A stretch of 64,000 nucleotides of DNA, taken from NCBI GenBank assembly GCA_003439945.1, contig QVRM01001791.1, positions 1 through 64,000 of the forward strand. Reading direction: 5' to 3'. Positions within the stretch are counted from its first letter, which is position 1. Every line of letters starts with the position of its first letter. The stretch comes from Dermanyssus gallinae (lineage: Eukaryota; Arthropoda; Arachnida; Mesostigmata; Dermanyssidae). Below are positions 1-9,948 of this stretch, one piece after another. The position numbers and the translations under genes are program-made. Under the pieces are notes generated by a model. It worked only from the letters and a program-made list of their open reading frames with translations, searched no databases and was not told where the DNA came from.

Positions 1-14
1 GCGCGGAAACCACC

Positions 15-596
15 ATGGACGAAGAAGGTTTCACGCAACTCCTGCGCGATAAGCGTGGACGCCTAAAGCGTGCCCATAGCTCTCCCGATACGAATGCCGG
101 ACGTCAAAGCCACGAAACAATGATGGCCAGTAAACAGGACTTCGTCAGCATTTTGCAGCTAAACTGCAACCGTAGCAAAGGTGCCCATCATATGCTTGAA
201 ACGATTGCTCGACGCCGTAGGGCAAACTTATGCCTTCTGAGCGAGCCCAACATTACCCTTGCCAAGCGCAAGGCACATGTATGGACGGTTGACGACGGTA
301 GGGCCAGCTGCATCGTAGAGAGTAAAAGTAGTCGGAAATATAAAGTAGTTGGAAAAGGAAGCGGCAAAGGATTCTCGTGGGTTGAACTCAAAGACCTGGG
401 TCGCATCTATTCCTGTTATAGTAGCCCCAATGGTACACTAGCGGACCTGCTGGAGCTACTTGAGGACGTCACAATGTCGGCGCGGGCCAGCTTGGAGCCG
501 CTAGTTATCTTTACCGGTGACTTCAACGTGCTGGCGGAGACAGTCGGCGCTTGTGGGTTAACCCAGATAGGGAGCTCGTACAAGAACGCGAGGTGA
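15..596 (+). pseudogene. ORF2 N-terminus, apurinic/apyrimidinic-type endonuclease (D1)
   Basis: This frame of 193 codons carries the N-terminal half of an exonuclease-endonuclease-phosphatase fold. The order is LQLNCNRSKGAHHML (RNA/DNA-nicking APE start), LLSEPN with the catalytic-type E, GFSWVEL, YSCYSSPNGTL, and FTGDFNV with the catalytic D-N pair. In non-LTR elements this domain nicks the target to prime reverse transcription. The C-terminal half of the APE, including the SDH motif, is absent because the frame runs into the deletion junction. There are two early methionines and I cannot decide the start. It is a non-functional fragment. Confidence 0.75.
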
Positions 597-1055
597 CACT
601 CGATCGGTGGCAGAAGGAGTGGGATAGCATCCCGAACGGGCAACCAGCGGCGCTCGTGAGGAACCTCATTCCGAACATCCTCTAATGGATGAATCGTCCC
701 GGGGGCCGTCTCACATACCACCTGACCGAAGTCCTCACGGGTCACGGTGATTTCCAGGTGTATTTAAATCGGACAGGGAAGGCTGAGACAAGTACTGTGA
801 CGAGGTGGACACTTCGAAACATACAGTATTGCGATGCGCCGCATGGACCGAGACCAGACGAGGCTTGCCCAGAAAGAACACGCTGGGAGAGCTAGTCACG
901 TACATGGTTACGTCGGTCAAAAATTGGGACGCGGCTGTAAAGCCTATTCAACGGATCATGAAAGCAAAGGAAGAGACAGGAAGAAAAAAAATGGTGGAAA
1001 GCGTCCGAGAGTTGTTGCCAAGGCGCGACTCGATAAGCAGGACCTAAAGATTTAA
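597..1055 (+). pseudogene. ORF2 C-terminal region with zinc motif (D1)
   Basis: Two frames together encode the usual tail of R1-type ORF2. First comes a W-rich linker, then the LTGHGDFQVYL motif found before the last zinc-binding segment, then the DTSKHTVLRC stretch (H and C of the terminal CCHC), then a basic tail ending near 1055. Frameshifts near 800-830 break it. The same LTGHG motif occurs in F (LTGHGQFQSYL) and E (LTGHSDFQGYF), which supports a shared lineage. RT and thumb are lacking. Confidence 0.65.
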
Positions 1056-1587
1056 AATTTCCGAGACTTCCCCGCCGCCTGTGTGTAGTTACTCTTCTGT
1101 GTTAAGGATCCCGCAGGTCGGAGGGTCATCTTAAGGAGGATACATATATGTAGGCACTGCCGTCTATATATGTAGGGTTTTAGCGGGTATTGCCTTAATC
1201 CTTTGGCTCGACTCTTGTCAAGCGCCAAGACTTGCCGTTAGGTGGCTGAGTCCCACACTGTCTGAGCGTTGGCATGTTAGGGGGCTTACTAACTCCTGTT
1301 ATGCTTTCTCTCAGTCGTACGTAAATGTATTTTAAACTATAAACCTCCTCAAAAAAAAACATTATCTTCGGGATGGTGCATCCGTTCAGTTTTCGAAGGC
1401 GTATCCACCACAACTTCGATAAGGCCGGGTAAGACAAACCGAGCAACTTTTTTTCACTTCAACACTCTGGGGGTGATCACTGTATCTGGAAGAACCTTTC
1501 GTGCACTTCACACTGGTGGCAGCACAGTATTTCCACAAAAAAGAACCGCTTTATGCGAGAACTCGATGTAAGCGTGTCCACTCACGG

Positions 1588-2071
1588 CTAGCGCTTGCAG
1601 ACGAAAAAGTTATTATTATTATTATCATCGTCGTCGTCTTCTTCTTCTTCACCACCAACCGCTCGATAAATACGCAGCTGAGAACAGTGAGCCGTCACCG
1701 CCGTGTATGCACTGTCACCCACCCGCCAACATCTCGGGGCGATCCTATACGTATCGTTAGGCAGAACCACCGTCGGTCACCACCATAATAGGGCCTCTAA
1801 ACCTTGGTTGCAGCTTGGCTGCAGCTCGCACGTCACGATCGGCAATCGGCAGCGAACTGCGACCACGTCGCCAACGGCGGCATCTTACCTCACTCGATGC
1901 GGTAGCACTCTCCGCTTCTTGTCGTTTTTCTCTAGCAGTACAAACTTCGAAAAGCCGTCGATTGCAATTCGAATGTGCTCCCGCCTTGCTTGCCGCCTTT
2001 CGTAAAGACTCAACATGGTCAACAAATATTTTCAAAAACGACCGACGCTCCGGTGGGATTAGATTGAGCAA
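1588..2071 (-). pseudogene. Integrase C-terminal domain with low-complexity tail (Gypsy 1)
   Basis: The frame starts FVDHVESLRKAASKA, the helix usually found after the integrase core, and continues to KLQPRFRGPIMVV, which matches the LxPRxxGP motif of Gypsy integrase C-terminal domains. After a one-base frame change it reads NDTYRI, then TAHCSQLRIYR, the usual end of Gypsy pol. The tail then becomes a run of E, D and N encoded by a GTC/TTA microsatellite at about 1608-1653. The catalytic DDE core that should precede this is absent. Confidence 0.65.
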
Positions 2072-2125
2072 TCTCTCTCCTCCTTTGCCGCGCCCCTCTC
2101 CTTATCAGAAATACATTTAATATAG

Positions 2126-2431
2126 GTCCGCACCTGCTGATCAACACAGTTCTTCATCCGCGGGAACCAATACAAAACGTTCTCGTATAATCCGCAGGGT
2201 CTTGTCTGCCCCAAAATGACCCGCCTTAAGATGGGCGGTGACGAAAATGTTATGTGGTTCCTGTACTCGCGTGGTACAACGAAGGGTAATTTGCGGTCTT
2301 GGCGTGCCGCATACACCATCTCCAAGTGACCGTCTGCCATTTGCATCAACATCGCTTCTAAACCAACACACTGAAGCGTCAATGTGTATGTAGCTCGGTT
2401 GGTCGTCCGCGCGATCCATATTGACCAACAC
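2126..2431 (-). pseudogene. Integrase zinc-binding (HHCC-like) fragment (Gypsy 1)
   Basis: The segment AHLKAGHFGADKTLRIIRE is the histidine half of the integrase N-terminal zinc domain. The cysteine half is reduced to YIKCISDK with one of the usual two cysteines missing. Overlapping frames from 2382 and 2431 are both needed to follow it, so at least one frameshift is present. It sits between RT/RNase H remnants and the integrase tail as expected. RNase H is not recognisable. Confidence 0.5.
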
Positions 2432-2624
2432 CTTCGACCCGCTCGTTAACTCCTTCTTCAGCGCTGCGAACGCCTCCTTGCATTCATCGGTTCTTTCAAG
2501 CGAAACGTTGTGTTTGAGTAGTGAGCTCAGCGGGGCGGGCTGCTATTGCTGCAAAACCCTTCACAAATCGGCGCAAAAAAACTTGCAAGACCGAGGAAGC
2601 GCCGCACATCCGTGCACTCGCCGG

Positions 2625-3120
2625 TCAAAAGTAATTCCGAATTGCTTCGGTATTCGTCTGACCCGGTAGTACTCCGTCATACGACAGCCTAAATCTTAGA
2701 AAAAAGTCAACCTCCCGCATGAAAAAGCGCCCATCATCATGACGCGAGGCTGGTAGTGGCCATCCGGGTGTCGAGAACGCAGCTTTGCTGGCTGACGACG
2801 GTGACGTGGGAGAAACTCCATGCAAGATCGAGAGTAGTAAACAGCCTTTTCCCGCCAACAGCATCCAAAATCTCATCAGTGAGCGGCAGCGGAAAATTCG
2901 CCTTCACGGTCTGACGATTCAATGAACGATAGTCTATGACTAGTCGAAACCGGTCGGTATTCTTTTTCACTAGAAGGACAGGACTCGCATATGGCGAGGT
3001 TGATCTCGGTATCATACCAGCGCTTAACATTTGCTGTATCAACTCTCGCCACGCTTCTCGCTCTACACCCGACAACCGATAGGGCTTGGAGGCCACCGGC
3101 CGGCTACCGGGCACCTCCAC
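2625..3120 (-). pseudogene. Gypsy reverse transcriptase fragment
   Basis: Motifs appear in order: SRPVASKPYRLS, GMIPRSTSPYASPVLLVKK, FRLVIDYRSLNRQTV, FPLPLTDEILDAVGG, and FTTLDLAWSFS, which contains the first catalytic D of Ty3/Gypsy RT. A second frame (2876-2625) gives SKAAFSTP. The fingers and first palm strand are therefore present, but the YxDD segment is not found and the frame moves to the FLxF region after it. RT copies element RNA into cDNA; this one cannot. Confidence 0.75.
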
Positions 3121-3981
3121 AATCTCAAATTGCGCCAGAGGGTATGACCCAGCTGTTCCATCGACGTAGCAAAAACGACAGCATATTTGTTCAGCAACTC
3201 AACCAACTTCACGCGAATGTCAGCCGGGACACTCTTCCCAACCACGACGTCATTACACTCTATACGACTCCGTTGCACCTGCCGAACCACTGTTGCTGGC
3301 TCCTCGTTGTTGTGTATCACCGCCTCCTGACGAACATCTTCTTCCAAAGTGACTCTGCCGCGTTTAGTCAGTGTTCCTTCATGCAATTTAATATCCATAT
3401 CACTGTAGTTCAAGACGGGAAGCACGGCCTCTCCATCCACACAGAGATCGATCAATACTCCGCACGGCGACTCAGCCTCATCTTCCACCACAACCGCGCA
3501 TTATCCACTACCGGCAGCCTGTACATGGACAAAGTTAACGGTACGGGGCCGTAACTATACTTCGTATCTGGCTCTCAGCCCGACCTGGTGCTCCGGTAGA
3601 ATTCGACGCTTAGAATGAGAGCTCGTCCTCCACGGAAGACAGTGTCTAACTCTTCCCGATCCAGCAAATTCTTGCTGAGTAGAATGGCTTCTCCGCACAG
3701 TGCCGCAGCTTCGAGTATCGTCAACGTCACTTCGTGGTTTACCATTCCATCTGTTTCTACCGCAACCAAGCATTCTCCCAATGGAGCACAAAGGCCGCCG
3801 CCGACGCCTCAAACGCCCCTCATCTCGGTCGACCGAATTGTCAACCGTATTTGCCTGGCGGCACTGTGCGATATACACGTGATATATACCCGAATGTCCA
3901 CCACTTTCGCAGCCCATTCCTGCCGTCCACTCACACTGGTTTCTTCCGTCATCCTCCAGCGGTCCATCTGGGTGCATCTCT
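3063..3981 (-). pseudogene. Protease/linker region upstream of RT (Gypsy 1)
   Basis: Two minus-strand frames cover the span between gag and RT. The frame 3781-3575 is a candidate protease-to-RT linker, and 3491-3063 reads LNKYAVVFATSMEQLGHT, the acidic linker usually found before Gypsy RT. The active-site D-T/S-G of an aspartic protease is not visible in an intact frame. Stops separate the pieces. Confidence 0.4.
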
Positions 3982-4029
3982 TAATGTTGTCGACCGCCGT
4001 TCACTCGACTCACCTCGGCGGGAGTACAA

Positions 4030-5074
4030 CGTTTTGCATAGTGGCTGCGTTGGTTGCATCGGAAACAACGTACTATGCCACTCTCCCGATCAGCGTTCAC
4101 GGTTTGGCCGCCACTCAGTGAGTCCAGTTGCGGTTGTTGTTGTTGTTTTCGTTGCTGCTGCTGTTTTTGTTGTTGCCGGCGGCGGTTCCCACACGCACTC
4201 CGATGTTTAACTGCCTTAGCGCTCTAATCTGTTGCTGTTGATGCATCAACACCTGGCACCTGTCTCCGTAGTAGCCTACTGGTCGGCATTGATAACAGAC
4301 CGTTTCAGGCCTGGCATCTTTACCTGCGGCACTTCCTGCTCTAGCCGCGCCGCCGACGACGACCATAGTACGACGTCAAGTCTGCAACTCCATTGCGTCT
4401 TCTATTGCGTGGATTAATGCGGACACACTGCTATGTTGGCGAGCAGCAATGCCGTGCACCACAATTTCGAACTTTGGAAGCAGTCCAGCCAACACTCGAG
4501 CCTTGATTTTGCCGATTGACAACGACAGTTTTAGCGCCGGTGCTTCTACGCTGCGTGCGAAGCACCCCAACGACTCCTGCTGTTGTTACGGTTTTTATCC
4601 AAGTCACGTCTAAACGCAGTTAGAAACGCGTTCATCCACGTTTCGTAGGTGTCGCTGCCGTACCCATGCGTCGTATGCCAAATGCGAGCTTCACCGACGG
4701 GTCATAATCACCCGACGGGTCTCACTTCATGACCATCCGCCGATCTCCTTCGCAATTTCAAGCAGCCGGATCCAATCTTCCGCTGAGACGCCATCGCTCC
4801 TCGAGAACGTCTCCACTTGGCCGCTGACGTCGCTAGCCGTCTCAATGCGCACTGCCACGCCTGGTTCTGTCTTCCTCTTCAACGTCAGCTGAGTCGCCAT
4901 AGCCTGCGTGGCGTCCGCCATCGCTTTCATCGAGCTCATCATTTCGGCTAGCATCTCCATAGTTACCGGCGTCCCGCCGCCGTTCGTCGCCATTTTTGCA
5001 CCGTCACCGATCTCGGCCAATAATCCTAGCCGCTTGCTGCCGCTGCAACTTTGCGCGCCGCGCGTTTCTTCCAC
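4030..5074 (-). pseudogene. gag with two zinc knuckles (Gypsy 1)
   Basis: A 115-codon start (from 5074) has an M-rich helix followed by SAEDWIRLLEIAKEIGGWS, resembling the start of a Gypsy gag capsid. Downstream are two zinc knuckles: CYQCRPVGYYGDRC, where the histidine is replaced, and CFRCNQRSHYAKRC near 4100-4040, a complete C-x2-C-x4-H-x4-C. A glutamine/asparagine-rich stretch between them is encoded by TTG repeats near 4130-4180. Several frameshifts break it. An extra frame continues upstream to 5337. Confidence 0.55.
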
Positions 5075-5340
5075 GTCAGGCGACTACTATTCCACGGACA
5101 CCCGGTCGATCTGAACTCGCGTCGACTCAACCCGACCGCAGCAGCACCGCTCTCAGTTCTATTTAGCACTACTCCACCTTCCGCCAACCGCCCCACCTTG
5201 CTGTTCTTCGCCGTGGACTCGACACCCTTGCTGCTCCACTGAGCACCCTCCTGGACGACGAAACAACTAGAATCGGGGTAGGTCTTCGTTTCGGCTGTGA
5301 CCTGGTATCCCCCCATCAGTGTAAATGTGGCCACCATTCG

Positions 5341-5830
5341 TCCTACACGTCCTACGACACCTTCGGCCGAGCGCTTCGTTCAAGTGGATTCCCCTGCCTT
5401 CTAGAGCCCCAGAGCCTGTCCGCCGACGATGGTAAGCGCCCGGATGGGATGACTCTCACCCCCTTCAGCAGGGGCAGGACGCTTGTCTGGGATGCCACTG
5501 TCACCGACTCATTAGCACCTTCAATGGTCGGTGGCGGGGCGATCTCGGCAGGCCACGCCGGTAATCTAGTGAAGACGAGGAAACTCGCAAAATACGCCTC
5601 AATAGGTTACCCACATGAGTTTCAACCGCTAGCGTTCGAGACCTTGGGCGGCCCAGGCAACCTTACTCGCAGATTTCTCCAAAGAGTCGGCGAGCAGCTG
5701 AACCTCGCAACCGAAGACAAGAGATCTGCGGCTTTCTTGAGACAGCGCCTCGACCTTGACGTCCAACGCAGGAACGCGGCGTCCGTCCGCGGCACGCTGC
5801 TGAAGTGGACCTACTCTATACGAGATAGAG
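5341..5830 (+). pseudogene. LINE family A fragment A1: restriction-like endonuclease domain
   Basis: The frame through 5449 extends back to about 5350 and aligns by eye with the C-terminus of family A ORF2 in A2, A3 and A4. Landmarks are TFGRALRSSGFPC, GKRPDGMTL (the PD of a PD-(D/E)xK nuclease), RTLVWDATVTDSLAPSM (catalytic-type D), KLAKYASIGYPHEF and RNAASVRGTLLKW. No RT lies upstream, so this is a 5'-truncated copy ending near 5830. It abuts Gypsy 1 on one side and a (TA)n tract on the other. Confidence 0.8.
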
Positions 5831-5884
5831 TAATATTCCCAGTGCACACGTTCTCAGAAGACAATTTTAGCTCCATCAGCATTT

Positions 5885-5886
<2 letters not shown>

Positions 5887-5920
<34 letters not shown>

Positions 5921-5971
5921 TATAAATATATAATATATATAATATATATATATAATATATATATATATCTA

Positions 5972-6009
<38 letters not shown>

Positions 6010-6030
6010 TATAATATATATATATATATA
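5887..6030. repeat. (TA)n-rich microsatellite
   Basis: About 140 bp of TA dinucleotides interrupted by TAA and TCT units. It separates family A fragment A1 from the 5S rRNA sequence. Reading frames through it give only Y/I runs and are not genes. Confidence 0.95.
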
Positions 6031-6150
6031 TCCATCGGCCATACCACGTTAAATACGCCGGTTCTCGTCCGATCACCGAAGCTAAGCAACGTTGGGCCCG
6101 GTTAGTACTTGGAAGGGAGACCGCCTGGAAACACCGGGTGTTGATGAACG
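6031..6150 (+). rRNA. 5S rRNA sequence (gene or pseudogene)
   Basis: This 120-bp stretch follows the animal 5S rRNA almost end to end: GGCCATACCACG near the 5' end, GGTTCTCGTCCGATCACCGA, AAGCTAAGCAACGTTGGGCC, GGTTAGTACTTGG, and GAGACCGCCTGGAAACACCGGGTGTTG before the 3' end. These include the internal Pol III promoter (box A and box C regions). The usual GGATGGGAGACC of box C reads GGAAGGGAGACC. No T-run terminator follows; a truncated R2-like RT begins at once. It may be a pseudogene or a retrotransposition target remnant. Confidence 0.85.
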
Positions 6151-6850
6151 CTTGTACCTCTTATCTAAAACTCTCATAGAATTTGGACAAGAATGTCGCA
6201 CATTTTGGCCAACTAGGGGTGCTAAGCAGGGAGATCCTCTGTCCCCCCCTTTTATTTAATCTAGTTCTCGACGACATTCTTTCAAAATTAGACAAAACTT
6301 ATATCGGGTACCAACTTACTGATGACTTCCGCCTTATGGGCTTAGCCTTTGCGAATGATCTCATCCTCCTAGCCTCCACGAAATATACTCTCCAACGACT
6401 TCTTAATATTGCGGACCCCCTCTTAAAATCCCGAGGCCTTGAAATTAATACTAATAAAAGCTTTACTATCTCCCATCTATTTAATAGGAAGGAAGGTAAA
6501 GATTTTATTATTACCGTACCAGAATTTAACGTTGGAGATCGGCAATTGCTAGCTAAAGGTATGAGCGATCGATGGAGATATATTGGAGTCGACTCCTTAG
6601 CGACCTAGATAAAGAGATCAGAAAGGTTGTTAAGTCGAAATGGCTTAAGCTCGAAAACTCGGTGCCAAACGCCTACCTGTACACGCACACAGCACACAAC
6701 GGTCTGGACATCCCCTGCCTCCAAACATTTATCTCCAGACTCCGCCTCTCCCGCCTGACAGCACTACAACACTCCACGCACCTTGGGGTCCAATGGATGC
6801 TAACCACCGAGCACTTCAAAAAAGACCTTGCGAAAACAAGACTCATTTGC
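6151..6850 (+). pseudogene. R2-clade-like reverse transcriptase fragment
   Basis: Reading through one frameshift in a seven-C tract near 6246-6252 gives GAKQGDPLSP, PLLFNLVLDDIL, then FANDLILLAST, where the second catalytic residue of the usual FADDL is N, then GLEINTNKS and a thumb-like segment (DLDKEIRKVVKSKWLKLE, GLDIPCLQTFISRLRLSRL). These match R2/NeSL-type RT. It is truncated at both ends: the fingers are missing at the 5S junction, and it stops at a (TA)n tract at 6852. Catalytically dead. Confidence 0.7.

Positions 6851-6851
<1 letters not shown>

Positions 6852-6899
<48 letters not shown>
6852..6899. repeat. (TA)n microsatellite
   Basis: An uninterrupted TA run of about 24 units lies between the R2-like fragment and the left end of Tc1 copy C1. 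Confidence 0.95.
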
Positions 6900-6900
<1 letters not shown>

Positions 6901-6904
6901 CGTA

Positions 6905-8432
6905 TGTTGCAAAAAATTAGCAACTCATGTTTTTTGGTAATAATTTCGGCTCGGTTTATTTGAATGGCTTGAAATTTTGATGTACATGAGCGCATGATTT
7001 ACATGACGAAACACGAGTATGGTGTTAATTTCGTTGCAATCTTACAATCGGTTCATACAAAAAATAAAAAGTGTGAAAAAACAGTGTTGCAATTTATTCT
7101 ACAGCTTAGTCGTTGTTCCAACCTAACGGCGAAGCGTATGTTTAAACCATGGGTCGTACAAAGGATCTCTCGGATAACGAAAAGACAAGAATTGGGGCAT
7201 ATGCTGAGCTCGGTCATACAGTAACTGCTATAGCAGCCAGATTAGGTGCATAAGAGCACCATCAGCAGGTTCTTACACCCTGGAGTGAACAAAAGGTGCA
7301 GATCTAACAGTGGGCGTAAGCCAGTTTTGACTATTCGAGATCGGCGAAGGATCATACAGTTGGCTACTCATGACCAAATGTCTTCTTCCAGGATCAGGAC
7401 TACTTTGGGAGTGCCAGTGCACCGATCCACAGTGTACCACAGTGTTAAGTTCTGACAAAAACGTGCCATACGCGAAAAGGAAGCTTATGCCGCGACTGCA
7501 ACCAAAGCACATTGTCGCACGGCGTGAATTTTCGCATAGATACCAAACTTGGGATAACGAGTGGAAAAACATCGTCTTCTCGGATGAAAATAAATTTAAT
7601 CTCGATGACCCTGACGGCTGTCAGTACTATTGGCACGACTTACGGAAGGAACCTAAATGGTTCTCGAAACGTGTGGCCGGTGGTGGCTCTGTAAAATATT
7701 ATGGTGCGTTTGGATATAATGGGAAGTCCGATCTAGTCGCGATTGTGGGCCGAAACAATTCCGACAAGTACCAGCGTATCGTCGGTTCCCAGTTAGAAGC
7801 CCATTTCAGAAGAACTGGGGGACCTGACGCAGTTTTTGTCAACAAGACAGCGTCACGTTTCATACCTCGGCTAGCACTATAGCCTTTTTTCAAGAACAAG
7901 GAGTGCCGCTTTTTGCCTGGCCGGCATTGAGTCCAGACCTGATTCCCATCGAAAATATTTGGGGACATTTGGTGAAGCAGATTTACGCAAATGGTCGATA
8001 ATATGATAATTTGTCGGACCTCAAAGAAGCTGTCCAGCAAGCATGGACTAATATTCCACTTTCGTACTTACAACAGCTTATTAACTCCATCACGTTTACG
8101 ATTTATTTCAGAAGAAGGGACGAAAACCCCGTTTCAAGAATTGAATATGTAATATTAAGTCATACAGCCCTGCTAAGAATCGAATAGGCCGTAAGGCGTT
8201 ATTGTTGCTAATATTTTGCAACACTGTTTTTCACACTTTTTTATTATTTTTTGTATGAACCGATTGTGAGATTGCAACAAAAATAACACCATAATCGTGT
8301 TTCGTCATGTACATCATGCACTTGCAATTCGTTCAATTCATCTTGGCTTGCAATTCAAAATTGCAAGCCACTCAAATAAACCAAGCCGAAATTATCACCA
8401 AAAAACATGAGTTGCTAATGTTTTGCAGCACA

Positions 8433-8435
<3 letters not shown>
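6905..8435 (+). mobile_element. Tc1-type DNA transposon copy C1
   Basis: The left end begins TGTTGCAAAAAATTAGCAAC and the right end is its inverted counterpart, ending GTTGCTAATGTTTTGCAGCACAC. The terminal inverted repeats continue inward for about 200 bp (AATAAACCAAGCCGAAATTAT and the ACAGTGTTGCAA block recur at both ends). A TA precedes the left end and TA follows the right. The copy sits between two (TA)n tracts, a natural landing place for a TA-targeting transposase. C2 at 26846-28481 is a second copy in reverse orientation. Confidence 0.85.
7149..8155 (+). pseudogene. Tc1-type transposase (C1), frameshifted
   Basis: It starts MGRTKDLSDNEKTRI, a helix-turn-helix DNA-binding domain (GHTVTAIAARLG, then STISRFLHPG after a stop). 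The catalytic part follows: IVFSDENKFNLD with the first D, then the second-D region read as PDAVFVNKTASRF because of one extra base relative to C2 (QQDSATFHTS there), then WPALSPDLIPIENIWGHL with the final E of a DD34E-type site. At least three frame or stop lesions are visible. It should bind the inverted repeats and cut and paste the element; this copy cannot. Confidence 0.8.

Positions 8436-8476
<41 letters not shown>
8436..8476. repeat. (TA)n microsatellite
   Basis: About 20 TA units directly follow the right inverted repeat of Tc1 copy C1. Confidence 0.95.
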
Positions 8477-8479
<3 letters not shown>

Positions 8480-8643
8480 TTTAAGTATTATTTTTATTCA
8501 TAATGTGCTACTTCACGCTTCCGGCGACAGAACTATGTTATGATTTGTTGCTCTAATGGTGTGCATTCCACTGCATGGTAAATGGGCACGCCTCCGCAAG
8601 CGGAACCGGCAGGTGCACAACTCCTACTTTTCGTGAAAAATAG

Positions 8644-8740
8644 CGTTTAAACATACCAGGTAGTGCGTTTGAACATACCAGGTAGTGATAATCATACTTT
8701 ATGCTTCTCGTGATGAAAGGTGGCGTTTGAACATACCAGA
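8644..8740. repeat. Short tandem/dispersed minisatellite
   Basis: The unit GTTTGAACATACCAGG occurs three times (about 8644, 8667 and 8725, the first with one change). The first two are spaced by 23 bp and the third is displaced by an unrelated insert. Confidence 0.7.
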
Positions 8741-8983
8741 TAATAGCGACAACCATGTAGTATTATGTACCTGGTTTATACGTGGCGACTGTCACATGCA
8801 AAACCAAACCAGAGATGCAAAGCTTTTGAAAATAAATTTGTAAGGTATGGTCATGCATCATGCGTCAGACTTAAATCACATAGCGAACTTTGCGATTTTT
8901 TATTGTCAAACGTAGTACTTAGCCCCAACAAGACATGAATGGTGACCGCTTTCCTTTTAATACGGAAGAAAGATATAGACCTT

Positions 8984-9171
8984 TTTTGGTGGCAATGTAC
9001 GTAGTGCTTCTGGTTGCAGTTAGCAATTGCCGCCTCTTACAAGTCTCACAGCAGTTTTATAGTGCACATGACTTTTTTGATGGCAATGTACATAGTGGTT
9101 CATTCTTCTGGTTGCAGTTGCCTGCCTTCTTCACACGTCTGTCTCACAGCAGTCTTCTAGTAGTGCACATG
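8984..9171. repeat. Diverged tandem duplication of about 90-100 bp
   Basis: Two adjacent units share TTTTTTGGTGGCAATGTAC, CTTCTGGTTGCAGTT, CTCACAGCAGT and TAGTGCACATG in the same order, with small indels between them. No coding function is apparent; a 105-codon frame crosses it by chance. Confidence 0.6.
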
Positions 9172-9432
9172 TTGTTTTTATGTGCAGACCCTGTTTCGCT
9201 AGAGTATCAGACACCGCGTTTCTCGTCAATGCCCACATATGAGGACATATGAGGGTACACAGGGTGTAGCTTGACACCTAGGTAGCTCACACACTTTACA
9301 ATAAGACTCACTCTGCGCTAGAGATGAGGCGGGTCCTGATGAATGATGGTCGATCACGACTCAGTAGCAATAGTGAAGTATTGAAGAAAAATTTCACTAA
9401 ATTTTGTTGATTACGCTTTCGTCATTTATTCC

Positions 9433-9948
9433 TCATCCTCGTCTTCTATTTTCGCACCGAAACAAGCGAAATCGCGTCGCGAAAGGGTCTACAATAAGTT
9501 TGTCTAATAGAAAAAAAAAGTCCCCCAGGTTTATCTCGGTTTTTCGTAATCTCCTTAGTTCAAAGTCTATTGTTTGCTGCAGGCGGGCCAAACCATTATG
9601 TGCTATCCTTCTCCTTGCTCGAGCAATAGCCCCGTCAGGGCCTGGCACGCGTAAAAAGCTGCCTGGCGCGCGTAAAAGGCCTGCAATGAACAGCTTTTGT
9701 TCTCGTCTCGCCCTCGATATTATATCCCTTGTACGCCAGAATTCATCAAATACTGTCAAGTTACGTAAGGCAAAGCGTTGAGATACAACAAATAGTCTGC
9801 GATCCTCTTCCATATCGACTACCATTACATGATATGCAGCCACGACATCGTCTGCCTCTTGCATTAATGCTTCGTTTGCATCCCCCGCAGAATCTTCGGA
9901 GGTAGGATCTTCATTAGCCCTAAATTCCGCTATGAATTTATCTTCCTC
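9433..9948 (-). CDS. Hypothetical ORF, possible exon or pseudogene
   Basis: A minus-strand frame is open for about 170 codons. A methionine lies at 9864, and the upstream open part is acidic. The product is rich in R, L and F (WRTRDIISRARREQKLFIAG; IDFELRRLRKTEINLGDFFF). I recognise no family motif and see no signal peptide or transmembrane segment. The composition is unlike the AT-rich flanks. It may be a fragment of a mobile-element protein or a host exon. Confidence 0.25.
   Translation of the reverse strand, partial: EEDKFIAEFRANEDPTSEDSAGDANEALMQEADDVVAAYHVMVVDMEEDRRLFVVSQRFALRNLTVFDEFWRTRDIISRARREQKLFIAGLLRAPGSFLRVPGPDGAIARARRRIAHNGLARLQQTIDFELRRLRKTEINLGDFFFLLDKLIVDPFATRFRLFRCENRRRG

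Larger units (their letters stand above)
1..1359 (+). mobile_element. R1-like non-LTR retrotransposon copy D1 (left-truncated by window, internally deleted)
   Basis: The copy encodes the start of an APE endonuclease and then, after an abrupt jump near 596, the extreme C-terminal part of an R1-type ORF2, so the whole RT domain is missing. It is followed by about 300 bp of untranslated DNA ending in a CCTCCTC motif and a nine-A run at 1351-1359. That terminus resembles the 3' ends of the other R1-like elements here (E, E2, F). The left end lies outside the window. The lineage call rests on the APE motifs and the C-terminal zinc motif, which match the R1/TRAS type. Confidence 0.75.
1588..5337 (-). 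mobile_element. Gypsy-class LTR retrotransposon 1, decayed
   Basis: Read on the minus strand, the fragments keep Gypsy order: gag with two zinc knuckles (about 5074-4030), a protease/linker region, RT (3120-2625), an integrase zinc domain (2431-2126), and an integrase C-terminal domain (2071-1588). Frameshifts and stops occur throughout. The integrase catalytic core is missing. No LTR pair can be recognised: the upstream side is cut by LINE fragment A1 near 5340, and DNA at 1360-1587 could hold LTR sequence but I cannot show it. It is an old, inactive copy. Confidence 0.75.
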
